Below, piece after piece: positions 41,494 through 52,844 of a DNA stretch of 64,000 nucleotides (within the stretch, counting starts at the first letter, position 1; each line of letters starts with the position of its first letter). The notes under the pieces are model-generated. The model worked only from the letters and a program-made list of their open reading frames with translations. It did no database searches and was not told where the DNA came from. The position numbers and the translations under genes are program-made. The DNA comes from Bactericera cockerelli (Eukaryota; Arthropoda; Insecta; Hemiptera; Triozidae). The stretch is from the NCBI GenBank assembly GCA_024516035.1, contig CM044966.1:1478296-1542295 (forward strand). The letters run 5' to 3'.

Positions 41494-41935
41494 GATATAG
41501 GACGAGCCACAGCTACGGGACAGACTATAGGACGAGCTACAGCTACGAGACAGACTATAGGACGAGTTACAGCTACGGGACAGACTATAGGACGAGCTAC
41601 AGCTACGGGACAGACTATAGGACGAGCTACAGCTACGGGACAGACTATAGGACGAGCTACAGCTACGGGACAGACTATAGGACGAGTTACAGCTACGGGA
41701 CAGACTATAGGACGAGCTTCAGCCACGGGACAGACTATAGGACGAGTTACAGCTACGGGACAGACTATAGGACGAGCTACAGCTACGGGACAGACTATAG
41801 GACGAGCTTCAGCCACGGGACAGACTATAGGACGAGTTACAGCTACGGGACAGACTATAGGACGAGCTACAGCTACGGGACAGACTATAGGACGAGTTAC
41901 AGCTATGGGACAGACAATAGGACGAGTTCCCGGTG
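41494..41935. repeat. 30-bp minisatellite, about 15 units
   Basis: Unit GGACAGACTATAGGACGAGC plus TACAGCTACG. Because 30 is a multiple of 3 it stays open on both strands (SYSYGTDYRT on plus). I regard these frames as by-products. Confidence 0.9.
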
Positions 41936-41999
41936 GAATAGGTGTGAGTAATGCGGCTTATATATTTCAATTAGATATGTTTTGCTCGTGCTGATATCT

Positions 42000-42330
42000 A
42001 GGTACAGTACCTATCTATACAGGGTTAATCTAAAGTATTACCTTAACCCCATATCTCGGGAACCACTCAAAAAATCATGTGTATAATAAGAACTAATAAT
42101 AATAGAAACAAGAAAAAAAATCGGAGCAAAAATATATAGGTAGGTATATTTTTTTACAAAAATGAACACAATACTTCCAATTTCTAACAATAGAAATTTT
42201 TCGGATGTCAAAAGAAAATACATGAATACAATATATACAGATGTCCTAACTAAAAGGCGGGGTTAGGTATTGCCTATACACCTATAGCCATCTCTTCCAC
42301 CCAACCCTTAATCCCAACTACTTATTTGTT
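42000..42330. mobile_element. Transposon end (palindrome) and SINE-H fragment
   Basis: TACAGGGTTAATCTAAAGTA near 42020, the palindromic terminus at 42155-42215, and a SINE-H body in reverse at 42238-42310. Confidence 0.55.
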
Positions 42331-42639
42331 CATTGCACGCATGGTGACCTGGCGTAAAACTTCATGCTCAATTGCACACCCTGTATATGGGAAGTGAATT
42401 AAAATAGAAGGTACCCAGGTACTTAATCAGTAATTAGGTTTTTGCACCAATTAAACCAGTCGGTACCTAGAGTTGTTGAGATATTCTCGTTTCTTTTGTT
42501 CATCGTGTTCTCATATTTTTTATTGCTGTTTTTTATCATAGTTTTTGTTTTTAATGTTATTTTTTATCAATACATCAACAATTCAACTCACTATGGAACC
42601 GAAGCAACTATTGTTAATAACACATTACCTTAAATTATA

Positions 42640-42890
42640 TCCACTCATACCTCGTGAGGAAAAATGAGTAGTTACTTGTGTGAGTTACAGTGGCGGCATT
42701 AACGGAGCACAAATAATTTTGTATCGGGTAGCTCAGTCGTAAAGGCGGCATTCTGTGAATCTAGAGATTCCAGAAGTCGTGGGTTCGAAACCCAGCCTGG
42801 ACAAGTTATTCTCCCATTATTTGTGATTTTGACCACATAATAATACGTATTGGGCTTACTGCTCGAAAAATAAGACTATAAAGTGGAGTT
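42640..42890 (+). mobile_element. SINE-D tail then SINE-C
   Basis: CTCATACCTCGTGAGGAAAA (42647) then SINE-C from 42722 with GTAAAGGCGGCATTCTG. Confidence 0.7.
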
Positions 42891-42894
42891 TTTT

Positions 42895-43195
42895 TTTTAT
42901 TTTAAGAAGAGTGTTTCACAGCCTTTTTTATTTCGCAACCATGAAACAGGAGCTACTGTAAACGCTTCTGGTCTGTGTTTTAGCCTGCCCATCCCGTAGA
43001 GTGCCTCCCCTCTGATAGGCGAGAAGTGACACAATACTTCTCATTTAGGTGCTGGGACAACACGAGCGCGCCGGAAGGTATCCCTTACAAACAACTGTAA
43101 CCAATTTTTAATACAAATTTTTGTTGGCGCGGGGGATCGAACCCGGGACCTTCCGCGTGGCAAGCGAGTGCTTAACGACTGAGCTATTCTGGAAT
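42895..43195 (-). mobile_element. SINE-A, full length
   Basis: Complete from poly(T) to the head (GGGGGATCGAACCCGGGACC). Confidence 0.85.
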
Positions 43196-43436
43196 GCGCT
43201 ACATTTTCTGGAACGGGCTACTATTCCATCCTAATAGGTGTCAGTTTGAAATAAGTTATACCTGTATCGCCATGTTGTCTAGCTAGCTAGGAAGTTGATT
43301 CAGCGGTCTCACGATATAGTGAGGGTCCTTGGGAAATCGAGTTTTAATACACGTTCTTGTCTTAGGGAATAAATTTGAAACTAACCACCGAGGCATGGTT
43401 GTAAATTTCTATTGAGTAGTAGTATGTAAATAATCT

Positions 43437-43793
43437 GCCTCCGTGGCGTAACGGTTGTGACTACTGCCCGTAGTCCAAATATCCTGAGTTCGATTCCCGG
43501 TCGGAGCAGATTTTTCACACAGGAAATTCTGTTCCCTCCGTACATGTGGGGCTGGCTACATTTCTGGCCCTACCCAGGCTGGGTGAGGTTAATGTGGGTA
43601 CCTGGTATGATTCCCAGCGAATGGAGGGTAAAACCCTTGTCCTAATCCAGGATTCTAAACCAAATAGAATCGTTGGCGTTAGGAAGGGCATCCAGACGTA
43701 AAAAATGTGCCAAAACCAATCAACCTTAACCATGAGGTTGAACAACGTCGACCCAGCTTGAGCGGGATAAGACAGAGTAAAAGAAGAAGAGTA
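43437..43793 (+). mobile_element. SINE-E, full length with long 3' tail
   Basis: Head, shared body, then a further tail GGCGTTAGGAAGGGCATCCA and CATGAGGTTGAACAACG, ending AGAAGAAGA. It defines the complete family 3' end. Confidence 0.85.
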
Positions 43794-43812
43794 GTATGTA
43801 AATAATACATGT

Positions 43813-44090
43813 AGTCATAGTGGCAGAGAGAGTTCGCGCGCTAGGCATTGCACGCATGGTGACCTGGGTTCAAATCCCAGCGGGCCAGAATATTTTCTAC
43901 TCTGTTCTTGGGTGTTCGGGGTCCACTCATACCTCGTGAGGAAAAATGAGTAGTTGCTTTGATGTGAGCAGCTACCAGTGGCAGATTCATAGGCGAAAAA
44001 ATAATACTAGATATTGTAAATTAAAGTGGTAAAGTCCTATGATTCTGCGCTACCCACTATAATTGTGACATAAAAACACGAATATAAAGC
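43813..44090 (+). mobile_element. SINE-D, full length
   Basis: Head GCGCGCTAGGCATTGCACGC to CTGCGCTACCCACTATAATT. Confidence 0.85.
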
Positions 44091-44094
44091 ATTG

Positions 44095-44430
44095 TTATTT
44101 TATGTAAATAATAACTATGTTTTACTTTACTATTGGGTTCATTTTTATAATAAATAATATTTTTTTGCTCCGATTTCAATTTTTCTGGACGTTTCATAGA
44201 CTCCTGAGCATCTTTAGTTTCTTTGAACTTGCCGATTTTGACAAGTTTCGTGGTTTGTGTGGTATAAAGAATGTTCTTCAATACAAAAGTTCAAGTATCT
44301 AGCTCTCACCGTTCTCTAGATATCGCGTTGACGGACGGACAGACACACTCACATGACGCGATTCGTCCAGGAATGTGAAAAATTGGGTAGGTCAAATTTT
44401 CGGCCTATACAATATCTTTATATAGGATAT
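44095..44430. mobile_element. Decayed transposon piece
   Basis: TGCTCCGATTTCAATTTTTC, GACGGACGGACAGACACACT and GGGTAGGTCAAATTTTCGGC also occur in the elements at 48566 and 53120. Confidence 0.55.
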
Positions 44431-44489
44431 TATTATTATCTAACCTGGTTGTCGGGTTTTCGGTGAAACCCTTACAATTAACACTGCGA

Positions 44490-44762
44490 CCTAATTAGAT
44501 CTATTGTGACCAGTTGATTCTATTTGTTTTCGAAGTCCTGACTGCGATAGATAGTCAGGACGGGGCTTTTACCCTTCATTCACAGGGAATCGTACCAGCT
44601 ACCCACATTTACCTCACCCAGCCTGGGTAGGGCCGGAAAGGCCAGCCTCACGTGTTTGGATGGAACAGAATTTTCGTCAAAAAGTCTGCCCCAACCGGGA
44701 GTCGAACTCGGGAACTCTGGACTACGGGCAGTAGTCACAACCACTACGCCACGGAGGCTGAA
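44490..44762 (-). mobile_element. SINE-E, near full length
   Basis: Reverse body and head; anticodon arm GGACTACGGGCAGTAGTC. Confidence 0.85.
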
Positions 44763-45000
44763 AAAATTAATAGGATAAGGCAAGTAAAAAATCACCAGAA
44801 TTAAAAATGAAAGCAATGAAACAGAGTTTTTATATTACGAACATTGCAGTTTAACAAGAAACTCGCATTTTTATTTTTCAAGTACAAAAAAAATATAAAC
44901 AAAAAATGGGAAACATAGAGAGAAAAAAAACGAAAAACAAAATAAAAATAATGAATTCAGAGCTAGTAGGAATTTGAAACAAATAACTTAAAAATGCTGG

Positions 45001-45885
45001 CCCTAATTATGAAACAGGACTAGATTAACTAATTGTATTTATACTTTTATGTATTTTTTTTTTTTTTTGGTGAGGCACTTTAACCAAATACTAATAAGGG
45101 CGTTCGTGCCGATCGTTTCAAGGTCTACATGAGGTGAAGGAGATTTGAACTTCTTAGAAAGGATATCAGTGATTTCATGTACAACAAAAAATAAAATTGA
45201 ATTGAATCCTACACTATCCATTATCACACCTTCTGGGGGAAATTCAACCAATCAAGGTTCATTTTTTTTATTTTAAAGATGAGTGTTTCACAGCCGTTTT
45301 TATTTCGTAGCCATAAAACAGGAGCTATACTGTAGACGCTTGTGGTCTGTGTTGTAGCCTGCCCATCCCGTAGTATGCCTCCTCTCTGATGGGCGAGAAG
45401 TGACACAATACTTCCCATTTAGGTGCTGGGTCAGCACGAGCGCACCGGAAGGTATCCCTTACAAACAACTGTAACCAAGTTTTGAATACAATTTTTTGTC
45501 GGCGCGGGGGTTCGAACCCGAGAACTTCCGCATAACAAACGAGTGCTTAACCACTGAGCCATTTGTTCACCAGCTTATCCCTGCAAGTCGGAAAATTATT
45601 TTTACAGTTTTTCTATTTTTCTACTGCACATGTCACGTTACAATACATATTTGTAACAGTGAACTTTATGTGGCCATAGGTTGAACCGACTATTATGAAT
45701 CACTAAAAAACGTGTTATATGAGTACTATTATATTGTTTTTAATATTAAAAAGAAATCTGCTGACACGTGTTTCGTGTTACATATATGAAACGCCAGTAC
45801 TTGAAGGGATATCAGCTGTCACGTGATAATGGATTGGATTAACAAATCCTAGATATTTAATCCTGTTTCATAATTCGACCGTGAC
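45001..45885. mobile_element. Inverted-repeat element interrupted by SINE-A
   Basis: AATTATGAAACAGGAC near 45007 and its reverse (ATCCTGTTTCATAATTCG) near 45860 could be the two ends. The same motif is dispersed in the window. Borders are approximate. Confidence 0.4.
45272..45572 (-). mobile_element. SINE-A, full length
   Basis: Body and tRNA-like head in reverse, close to the consensus. Confidence 0.85.
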
Positions 45886-45937
45886 AGGGAAAAGAGTATT
45901 TAGGACATGAGCAATTTCTAAATGAATTGAACGCGTT

Positions 45938-46150
45938 AAGTGGTGGTCAAGTGGTTAACGCGCTAGTCTGGTAATCCAGGTAGTGTAGGGATCCGTTGGT
46001 TCGAATCCCACCCAGTGTACGATTTTTTCCTCATTAATTTGAGTTTGTGACCACATAGTAATAAAACTCTGAGGGTTAGGTGGTAGCAAATGCTGTGAGC
46101 ATGAACCTCGCCTGGTGCTTACATTCCATTAAAGAGTATTATTATTATTT
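45938..46150 (+). mobile_element. SINE-B, full length
   Basis: Head GGTGGTCAAGTGGTTAACGC to the ATT tail. Confidence 0.85.
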
Positions 46151-46154
46151 TAAC

Positions 46155-46625
46155 GCGTGTCTTGAAAAATGATCTATCAAGTAATAAAAAAAAATCGGGT
46201 TTACTTGAAAATACAGATCTGAGAGGGGTTTAGAATATTTAACATCAAAATTTCTATTTAAAAATAATTACAAGATCCTATCTTGAAAACATTTTTACAA
46301 CAATAAAAAAATTGAAGCTAAGAATTCCTCTATCGATTTTTGATTAATTATTGTGGTGCATGTCAACATCATTTGGTCATACACACCACTACACTAAGTA
46401 TTCTAAACACCAAGTTTCTTTTTAATGCAGAGGATTGGTTCAGCAATCCAGAGAGGAAACGCAGCTTCATTTTTGGGAGCAATTCCAAAAACTTTTCGAG
46501 TTTTCGATGAAATGTTTTATGTTTAATAAATTGTAAACTGAATTTTTTTCATACAACTCCTTTCAGATTATTTTCAAAGGGAAATGGTTTCAAAATTAGT
46601 AACATAGATTATTTTTCGATGCACA
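46155..46625. other. AT-rich spacer downstream of PC4
   Basis: No gene seen. Confidence 0.4.
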
Positions 46626-46629
46626 TATT

Positions 46630-46845
46630 AATAATAATAAAAAAAACACTCTTTAGTGGAAGGTAACCAGGCGAGGCTAATGCTCAAAGTATTTGCTATC
46701 ACCTAACCCTCTGAGTGTTATTATTATGTGGTCACAAACTCAAATTAATGAGGAAAAATCCATGCACTGGGTGGGATTCGAACGAACGGATCCCTACGCT
46801 ACCTGGATTACCAGACTAGCGCTTTAACCACTTGACTACGATTAG
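46630..46845 (-). mobile_element. SINE-B, full length
   Basis: Tail to head in reverse. Confidence 0.85.
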
Positions 46846-47001
46846 TACGTATTCAATGTTTACCTTATTTCTAGTGAATAAATTATCCTATTTCAAGAGC
46901 ACTGTTACAAATCTACTCACGAAATTGAAAGACACTTACTCATAAAATAAACGTATGTTATGTTAAGTACTTCAGCAAATAATCTGAATTATATTGCTTG
47001 T

Positions 47002-47169
47002 CTGGCTGGGGGATGTTAAACAGAGAGGACTTGGACTTTCCTCTATATGCCATTAAACCCTTAGAAAAGTGCAAGCTAGCCTGGCTTGTACAGGTTGGCT
47101 AGTCTGTTCTCTGATTATAGTCCACTAGTGAGACACTGGTCTTCTCCCTGTTTAACGTCCCCCCGCCAG
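47002..47169. mobile_element. 168-bp MITE just downstream of the PC4 stop
   Basis: Ends CTGGCTGGGGGATGTTAAAC and, in reverse, CTGGCGGGGGGACGTTAAAC. The middle (AAGTGCAAGCTAGCCTGG) is also found near 48520 in PC4 intron 2. It starts about 97 bp after the stop codon, so it may be in the 3' UTR. Confidence 0.7.
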
Positions 47170-47265
47170 TCTTGTTTCATAATTTGACTCAAAGTGGTCC
47201 AGTTTTCATTCCAGCTTTGTATCAGGTTTAACCTGTGTGAGCGGGTGACACAAGTGGCACGGCTC

Positions 47266-48710
47266 TCAGTACTTGTCCAACTCAGCATTCACTGAGTCTT
47301 GCAGACTGGTGAGTTTCCCGCACTGTGTTGCAGACAGGGAGATACCTGGAGACCAAGAGAGATAGGCATGAGGAGACCAAGAGTGATAGGCAAGATAGAA
47401 ACACCTAGGTATATAATATGTTTTTTAATAGTAAAATAAAAATAGTTAAAAAGGTCAAAAAAATAAAGTAAAAACAGTAAAAAGGTAAAATTATGTGGTT
47501 ACAAAGATGGGTTGATATTTTTCCTTTAAATAAATTAAACTTTTCATGAAAAATATATATGGATGGATCTTTTTCTACGGCTTCATTGAAAAATCTTACT
47601 GTCCTGTTGAATGGTTGATTGTGAGAATAATTGTTTTTGCATTGACGAGTAGATAGAAGATCTCTTTGTTTCTCATAGTATTATTGTTGGCAATTTTAAT
47701 TTTCATTATTAGTTGTTTGTATACAATGTCCTGTTAATATCGAATTTAATATTAATAAAATGAGATTTATGTGATACAATATTGGTAGGGTATCTCCCAT
47801 TCACTTATTAAATAAATAAATACATCTTATAAGATAAAACAAAAAAAACCTCAATTTACCTTTCTTTCCCGGCAGCAACTGTCCATTTTTCTCGTAATAC
47901 TCTCGGATGCTCACGAGCGGTCTGCCCCGGAACTCATCCACCTTCACAAAGCGCATTCCCTCCAAACACCAGGATCCTGCGGGGCCTCCAGACCCCTCAC
48001 CATCTTTACTCACAGCACCAGTTTTCTTTGAATCAGTGGGTTGGGGCTTCTTGGCTGGACCCCTCTGGTAACAAAAAAACACAAAGAATTCAGTGTTTAT
48101 CAATTATTTTATGTAGAAAATACCTTTGAGAATTTGTATGAAACTGCTGTTGCAGTCAGAAAAATCAAGAGCATCATATGAATTGGCATTATGCATGGAT
48201 CTATTTAGAGGAATAAGTTTCAACATATGTGGATGTTGTACATAATAATAAGACTCTAAGTGTTGGTAAAAAATGATTTTCTACTTGTGGTCTATATTGT
48301 AGATTGTCCATCCCGTAGTTTGCCTCCCTCTGATGGACAAAAAGTAGCATACTATTAGCCATTTAGGTGCTGGATGAGCACAATCACATCATAAGGTATC
48401 CCTCACAAATAGATGTAACCAAATTTTGAGAAAAAAAAAATAGTTGATGGCTCTGGAGATAAAAATTGGAACCTTCCAGATGGCAAGAGCATATGTTACC
48501 ACTGACCTAAATCCGTAAAGCCTTTCAAAAATGCAAGCCAGTCTGAATAGTTAGGGTTGGCTAGTCCATTCTTTTTTTACTTTCCTTATCCTATAATAAG
48601 GAAAGTATTGTATTCGTCGAAAATTTGACCTACCCAGTTTTTCACATTTCTGGACGAATCATAGCCTCAGGATACCAAAAAAGTTGTTTTCAGCCATTGG
48701 TCCGTGCGTC

Positions 48711-48760
<50 letters not shown>

Positions 48761-50448
48761 TGTGTGTGTGTCTGTGTGTGAACAGGATATCTCAAGAACT
48801 GTAAGAGCTAGAGACTTGAAATTTGGTATGAAAATTAATTTTATACACCAGACGAACCACGAAACTTTTGGTTGCAATCAGCCGCAGAATGCGGCCGCAG
48901 GGCCACAAATATTGGCCGCAAGTGCCGTTTCTATGAATTGGTTAAAGATACAAAAAAAGTTAAAGAACAACATTTTCTTAGATTAAAAAAATAATAGGAG
49001 TCTATTCTGATCATTTTTTTGATATCTTGAACTTTTTTGAACTTGGCCCCAATTTACCGGTATTTTGGGGGGGACCCGCTTGGACTAACTTTTTTATTAT
49101 TCATCCTAGATGGGAGTTGTGACATATCAAATTCAATGATTTTAAGGTGCTGATTACGAATTTGATGTTTATTTTTAGCTAAATGTTACCTTTGAGTCAC
49201 CAGTGGCTTTTGGTCCCGTTTCCATTCCTAATATGATAAGGAAAGTCGTGTGATGTTTACACCAGATTTTTTTAGTTTATTTAGTACATGACAAGTAAAT
49301 GGTTCAAACATATATAACAATATGTTTACATAATTCATAATATTTTTAACTGAACTTATGCAAGTTTCTTAGGCTGTTGTCATCTCAAACTAAGGGCCAC
49401 ACTACACCTATGAAGTATGGTCCTTGTGTTGTGGGTACAATACTAGAAAAAGTCATTTCTGCAATCAAAGCACTTGAAAAACAAAACTGATAGGCCTAAA
49501 AGAAATAGGTGCAAGTGATTCATTTGACACTTAAGTACCTATCATACTTACATCATCAGGGCCCGAGTCCGAGTCTGAGGTACTTGCTTTTCTCTTCTTT
49601 GATGTCTTCTTGGTCTTCTTCTGCAAAAGTAAAATGAAGAAATAAAAAGAATTCTGCCTGAACATGTCTCTTGGTAACACACCATATTGCTAATCAAATA
49701 CATTGTTTAGCTAGAGTGATATGGAAGATATTGCCAGAGGCAATAAATCTGCTCTTTAATTAGGACATTAGTATTATTTTTTACTTTATTTTCAAACTAT
49801 AAAACTAAGGTAAATAGAATAAAACTATAATTATTTTTTTTAACAAATTTACAAAGCCACTTATGTCTTTCTAAAGCTAGAGGGCATTAGTTAATGTGGG
49901 TAGCAGGTACAATTCTTAGCTTCTCAGGAGGGGAAAGTCACCATTCTGACTCAAATCGGGACGTAAAAACAAAATAAAAATTGTACCTAGGTGTCTATTT
50001 TAAACTCTCACCACCATTTCAAAATGTATAATAAGATTTGATTATAGATAACCAAAGAAGATACCAACACTACCTCATGTTGTTAACTGGTATCTTTAGA
50101 GATACATCAACAAAAGTAACAAGCTCTGTGGATAACCATCTGGTTCCTAAACTTACCTTCAGATCCTCATCAGAACTAGCTTTGCTGTCTGACAATTTCG
50201 TGTTCTTGGGCATAATACAAGTGGAAAATTAATTAATTACTACCAGATGATTGGTCTTTGTTTTTACAAGTCAAACTGACAAGCAAACACTACCAAAGCT
50301 ACCTCGTGTGGTTAACCGGTATCTTTACACATACATCAGTCAAAGTTAACAAAGCTCCTAGGTTATCCATCCAGCTGATTCCTAAACTTACCTTCAGATC
50401 CTCATCAGAACTAGCTTCGCTGTCCGACAATTTCTTGTTCTTAGGCAT
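47266..50448 (-). CDS. Ssb-c31a: PC4/SUB1 homologue, RNA polymerase II coactivator p15 (4 coding exons)
   Basis: Nuclear single-stranded-DNA-binding coactivator of RNA polymerase II. Coding exons on the minus strand are 50448-50392 (19 codons), 49620-49552 (23), 48064-47860 (68 plus 1 nt) and 47345-47266 (ending TGA). All joins have GT/AG sites and matching phases, giving 136 aa; human PC4 is 127 aa. The N-terminal half is Ser/Asp/Lys-rich ([17 protein letters not shown], then [16 protein letters not shown]), like the acidic, phosphorylated tail of PC4. The C-terminal DNA-binding/dimerisation domain is clear: [30 protein letters not shown] and a final helix ending ELDKY. The Phe of DEFRG matches the conserved FKGK position. 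A Cys (ATQCGKL) stands where many relatives have Trp in the last helix. Introns hold SINE-A and a MITE-like element. Exon 1 is tandemly duplicated, so the first exon actually used is uncertain. I saw no AATAAA for this strand close downstream. The symbol is the Drosophila orthologue name, given by similarity. Confidence 0.9.
48275..48510 (-). mobile_element. SINE-A, old, in PC4 intron 2
   Basis: Recognisable body (GCCATTTAGGTGCTGG, AAGGTATCCCTCACAAAT) with many changes. Confidence 0.7.
48566..49270. mobile_element. MITE-like element in PC4 intron 2
   Basis: Left end ACTTTCCTTATCCTATAATA and right end GATAAGGAAAGTCGTGTGAT. Contains a (TG)n tract (48715-48780). An inverted relative with inserted minisatellite is at 53120-54330. 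Confidence 0.7.
50157..50213 (-). CDS. Tandem duplicate of PC4 coding exon 1
   Basis: This second copy of PC4 exon 1 lies 235 bp downstream (in gene direction) of the copy at 50392-50448. It keeps an ATG, 19 open codons ([19 protein letters not shown]) and a GTAAGT donor in phase 0. It could therefore splice to exon 2 and serve as an alternative first exon. It differs from the other copy by K5T and E11K. The flanks are duplicated too, so this is a DNA-level tandem duplication, not a processed copy. The copy at 50392 is closer to the Drosophila N-terminus as I know it. Use of either copy cannot be told from sequence. Confidence 0.65.
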
Positions 50449-50789
50449 AATAAATGTGAAAAATTAATTAATTACTAGCAGATGATCAGTCCAACAATCC
50501 AACTTTCTTACAAGATAGACCACAGACTGACAAAGCAAACACGTTCTCGTAAACGTTACAAAATTCGACAAGAAAAGGTGAATCTTGAATATAAGTACCT
50601 AGTTGGTTTTTGATTACAATTACATTCACTGCACTGTTAACTGTTATGATGTCAGTGATTACATTTCAGAAAACACAGCGAATGCCGTTACCGATTCATT
50701 GGCCGCGCGCCTAAAACGCACAAAATTCAAGTGGGTTACGTGCGTTTTACGTGCTCTCCTAAGAGAGGGGTATTTTTCTTTTGGATAAA

Positions 50790-51175
50790 TTTTTGACATT
50801 TTCATGTCTTTGCTCTGGCACATAACCAAAATTATGTGACGAAATTATGTAACGAAATTATGTAACGAAATATTAAATTATAAAAAGAGAGAAGAGAAAA
50901 AGTATGTGTCATGCGCACAATACGAAATTTGGTCAGTTAAGTTTTAGACCTTGAATAGTAAAGATGAAAATGTCCCAATGGTTGCAGACTCGTATGCAAG
51001 CGTTTTTGACATTTTCATGTCTTTTTTCTGGCACATAACCAAAATTATGTAACAAAAATATGTGACGAAATTATGTGACGAAATTATGTAACGAAATTAT
51101 GTAACGAAATATTAAATTATAAAAACCGACATGAAAATGTCCCAATGGTTGCAGACTCGTATGCAAGCGTTTTTT
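50790..51175. repeat. Repeat P, tandem pair upstream of PC4
   Basis: Two head-to-tail copies (50790-51003, 51006-51175) of the 40295-40612 family, each with GACATTTTCATGTCTTT and AATGGTTGCAGACTCGTATG. AAATTATGTAACG is repeated within. Confidence 0.75.
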
Positions 51176-51189
51176 CATTGGCTGCGCGC

Positions 51190-51375
51190 CTAAAACACAC
51201 TTGAGCGGGTAAGACAGAGTAAAAGAAGAAGAAGAAGAAAAGTTAATTGTAAGGGTTTAACTGAAAACCTTGCAACCAGGTCAGATAATAATAATAAATA
51301 AAAAAATAAAAATTCCTGCCCCGCAGGGAATCGAACCCAGGTCACCATGCGTACAATGCCTAGCGCGCTAACTCA
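51190..51375. mobile_element. SINE-E tail and SINE-D head fragment
   Basis: GCGGGTAAGACAGAGTAAAA (SINE-E 3' end), and at 51310-51373 a SINE-D head in reverse. Confidence 0.6.
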
Positions 51376-51483
51376 TCTTCCATATCACCCTAGTTGAACA
51401 ATGTATTTGATTGACAATATGGTGTGTTACCAAGAGAAATGGTCAGACAGATTACTTTATATTTCTTCATTTTACTTTTGCAG

Positions 51484-51552
51484 AAGAAGACCAAGAAGAC
51501 ATCAAAGAAGAGAAAAGCAAGTACCTCAGACTCCGACTCGGACCCTGATGAT
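51484..51552 (+). pseudogene. Inverted copy of PC4 exon 2 with intact splice sites
   Basis: Sequence 51375-51770 is the reverse complement, with scattered differences, of 49327-49729 in PC4 intron 1 plus exon 2. It contains the whole 23-codon exon preceded by TTTTGCAG and followed by GTAAGTATG. One replacement (Gly to Asp in DSDSDPDD) is seen. It lies on the opposite strand from PC4 with no matching exon 1 or 3 beside it, so it is probably not translated. The open frame and both splice sites survive, which points to a young copy. Confidence 0.75.
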
Positions 51553-51784
51553 GTAAGTATGATAGGTACTCAAATATCAAATGAATCACTTGTACCTATT
51601 TCTTCTAGGTCTATCGGTTTTTTTTAAGTGCTCTGATCGCAGAAATGACTTTTTCTAGTATAGAACCGACGACACAAGGAAAATACTCATAGGTGTGGCC
51701 TTTAGTTTGGGATAACAATAGCCAAAAGAAACTAGCATAAGTTCAGTTAAAAATATTATGAATTATGTAAATTACATATATTAT

Positions 51785-52180
51785 GTAATAATAATAATAT
51801 ATAAATCATTTGTTTTATTCATTACACAAACACTTTCTATTCTTGTTATCGAAAAAATTAAACGAACTTAAGTTATTTGAGTTTTCGAAAAAAAATTGGT
51901 CGAAAAAAAACCACCCTGTATGTAAAATTTTTGTTTAAAAAAGTACTTAGGAACCATTTAGAAGTAAAATGATCAAAATAAAATTCAGGTCGATCCATTT
52001 AAAAATCAAAAGTTGATACCTGAATTTCTGACTTTCAAACCAACCTCTATAAAAAAAAACTTTAATGACTGAAACCGCATAATTAGGACATGTACCCTAA
52101 GATTTTTTATTTTTCAAAAACTCTTTCAGGGGCCGAGTAATTTGAGGTGTCCAACTTTGGTGGGATACCCTGTATATATT
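51785..52180 (-). mobile_element. Repeat Q (mariner-like ends)
   Basis: Reverse counterpart of 60138-60540. It holds ACCACCCTGTATGT inside and GGGATACCCTGTATAT at the end. Confidence 0.65.
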
Positions 52181-52240
52181 TAATATGTTCATATTGATAT
52201 ATTGAAGAAGAATCTGAGCAATACAACATGTCTGGAATGC

Positions 52241-52690
52241 AATTGTCTTCTTGACTTCACTGATCAGTGAGACAATTCGCCTCTGACAACACAAAGAGGC
52301 GTAAATCACATTTTCGAAATTTTACAGGAGAGCCAAAATGAGTTTTCTTGTGCATAAATTTTCTGTTCACGGTAGGAACATTATGACTTCCGTGTACCCG
52401 TAAATGACCATACGAGCTTTTTCTGTTGCCAAATTCGATTATTTAACTGTGACTATCGATTTACACCTATTTGAATTGTCTGAAAAAGAGAAAATGAGGG
52501 ATACGCCTGATTTCAATTTTTGTTGTATCTTTTTTTTTTTTATTATAATTGGATTACGTCTATTTGTGAGAACAAAATATAGCACAAGTAGACTCAATCC
52601 AAGCAATAAAACCGATTTCAAAAATTTGTGGTTTACGCCTCTTTGTGTTGTCAGAGGCGAATTGTCTTCTTGACATCACTGATTCAACCG
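52241..52690. mobile_element. MITE with about 40-bp terminal inverted repeats
   Basis: CAATTCGCCTCTGACAACAC at left, its exact complement near 52655-52675 at right, both followed by AAAGAGGCGTAAA. Outer GTCTTCTTGAC is also mirrored. Confidence 0.75.
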
Positions 52691-52785
52691 ACCTCAGTAG
52701 CTTGATCGATAAGGCAGAGGACTTGTAATAATTGGACGTCGGTCGATCGAATCCCAAGTTAAGCAAATATTTCGTAGCTGGAGCT
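52688..52785 (+). mobile_element. SINE-F, 5' part
   Basis: ACCTCAGTAGCTTGATCGAT and a B box GGTCGATCGAATCCCA. Confidence 0.7.
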
Positions 52786-52844
52786 CGTTTTCTGTACTTA
52801 AAATTTAAATTAGGAAAAGAAGAAATCGACCTTTACCAACTATT

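Larger units (their letters stand above)
49327..51770. repeat. Inverted repeat around PC4 exon 2 (arms about 400 bp)
   Basis: Arms 49327-49729 and 51375-51770 with a 1.6-kb spacer that holds both PC4 exon 1 copies. An RNA reading through both arms could fold into a long hairpin. Confidence 0.8.

Noticed and set aside
41463..41951. 162-aa Tyr/Ser/Gly-rich repeat protein
   Set aside because: It starts inside an inverted SINE-C head and exists because the minisatellite unit is 30 bp; the other strand is equally open. I kept it only as a curiosity about the array.
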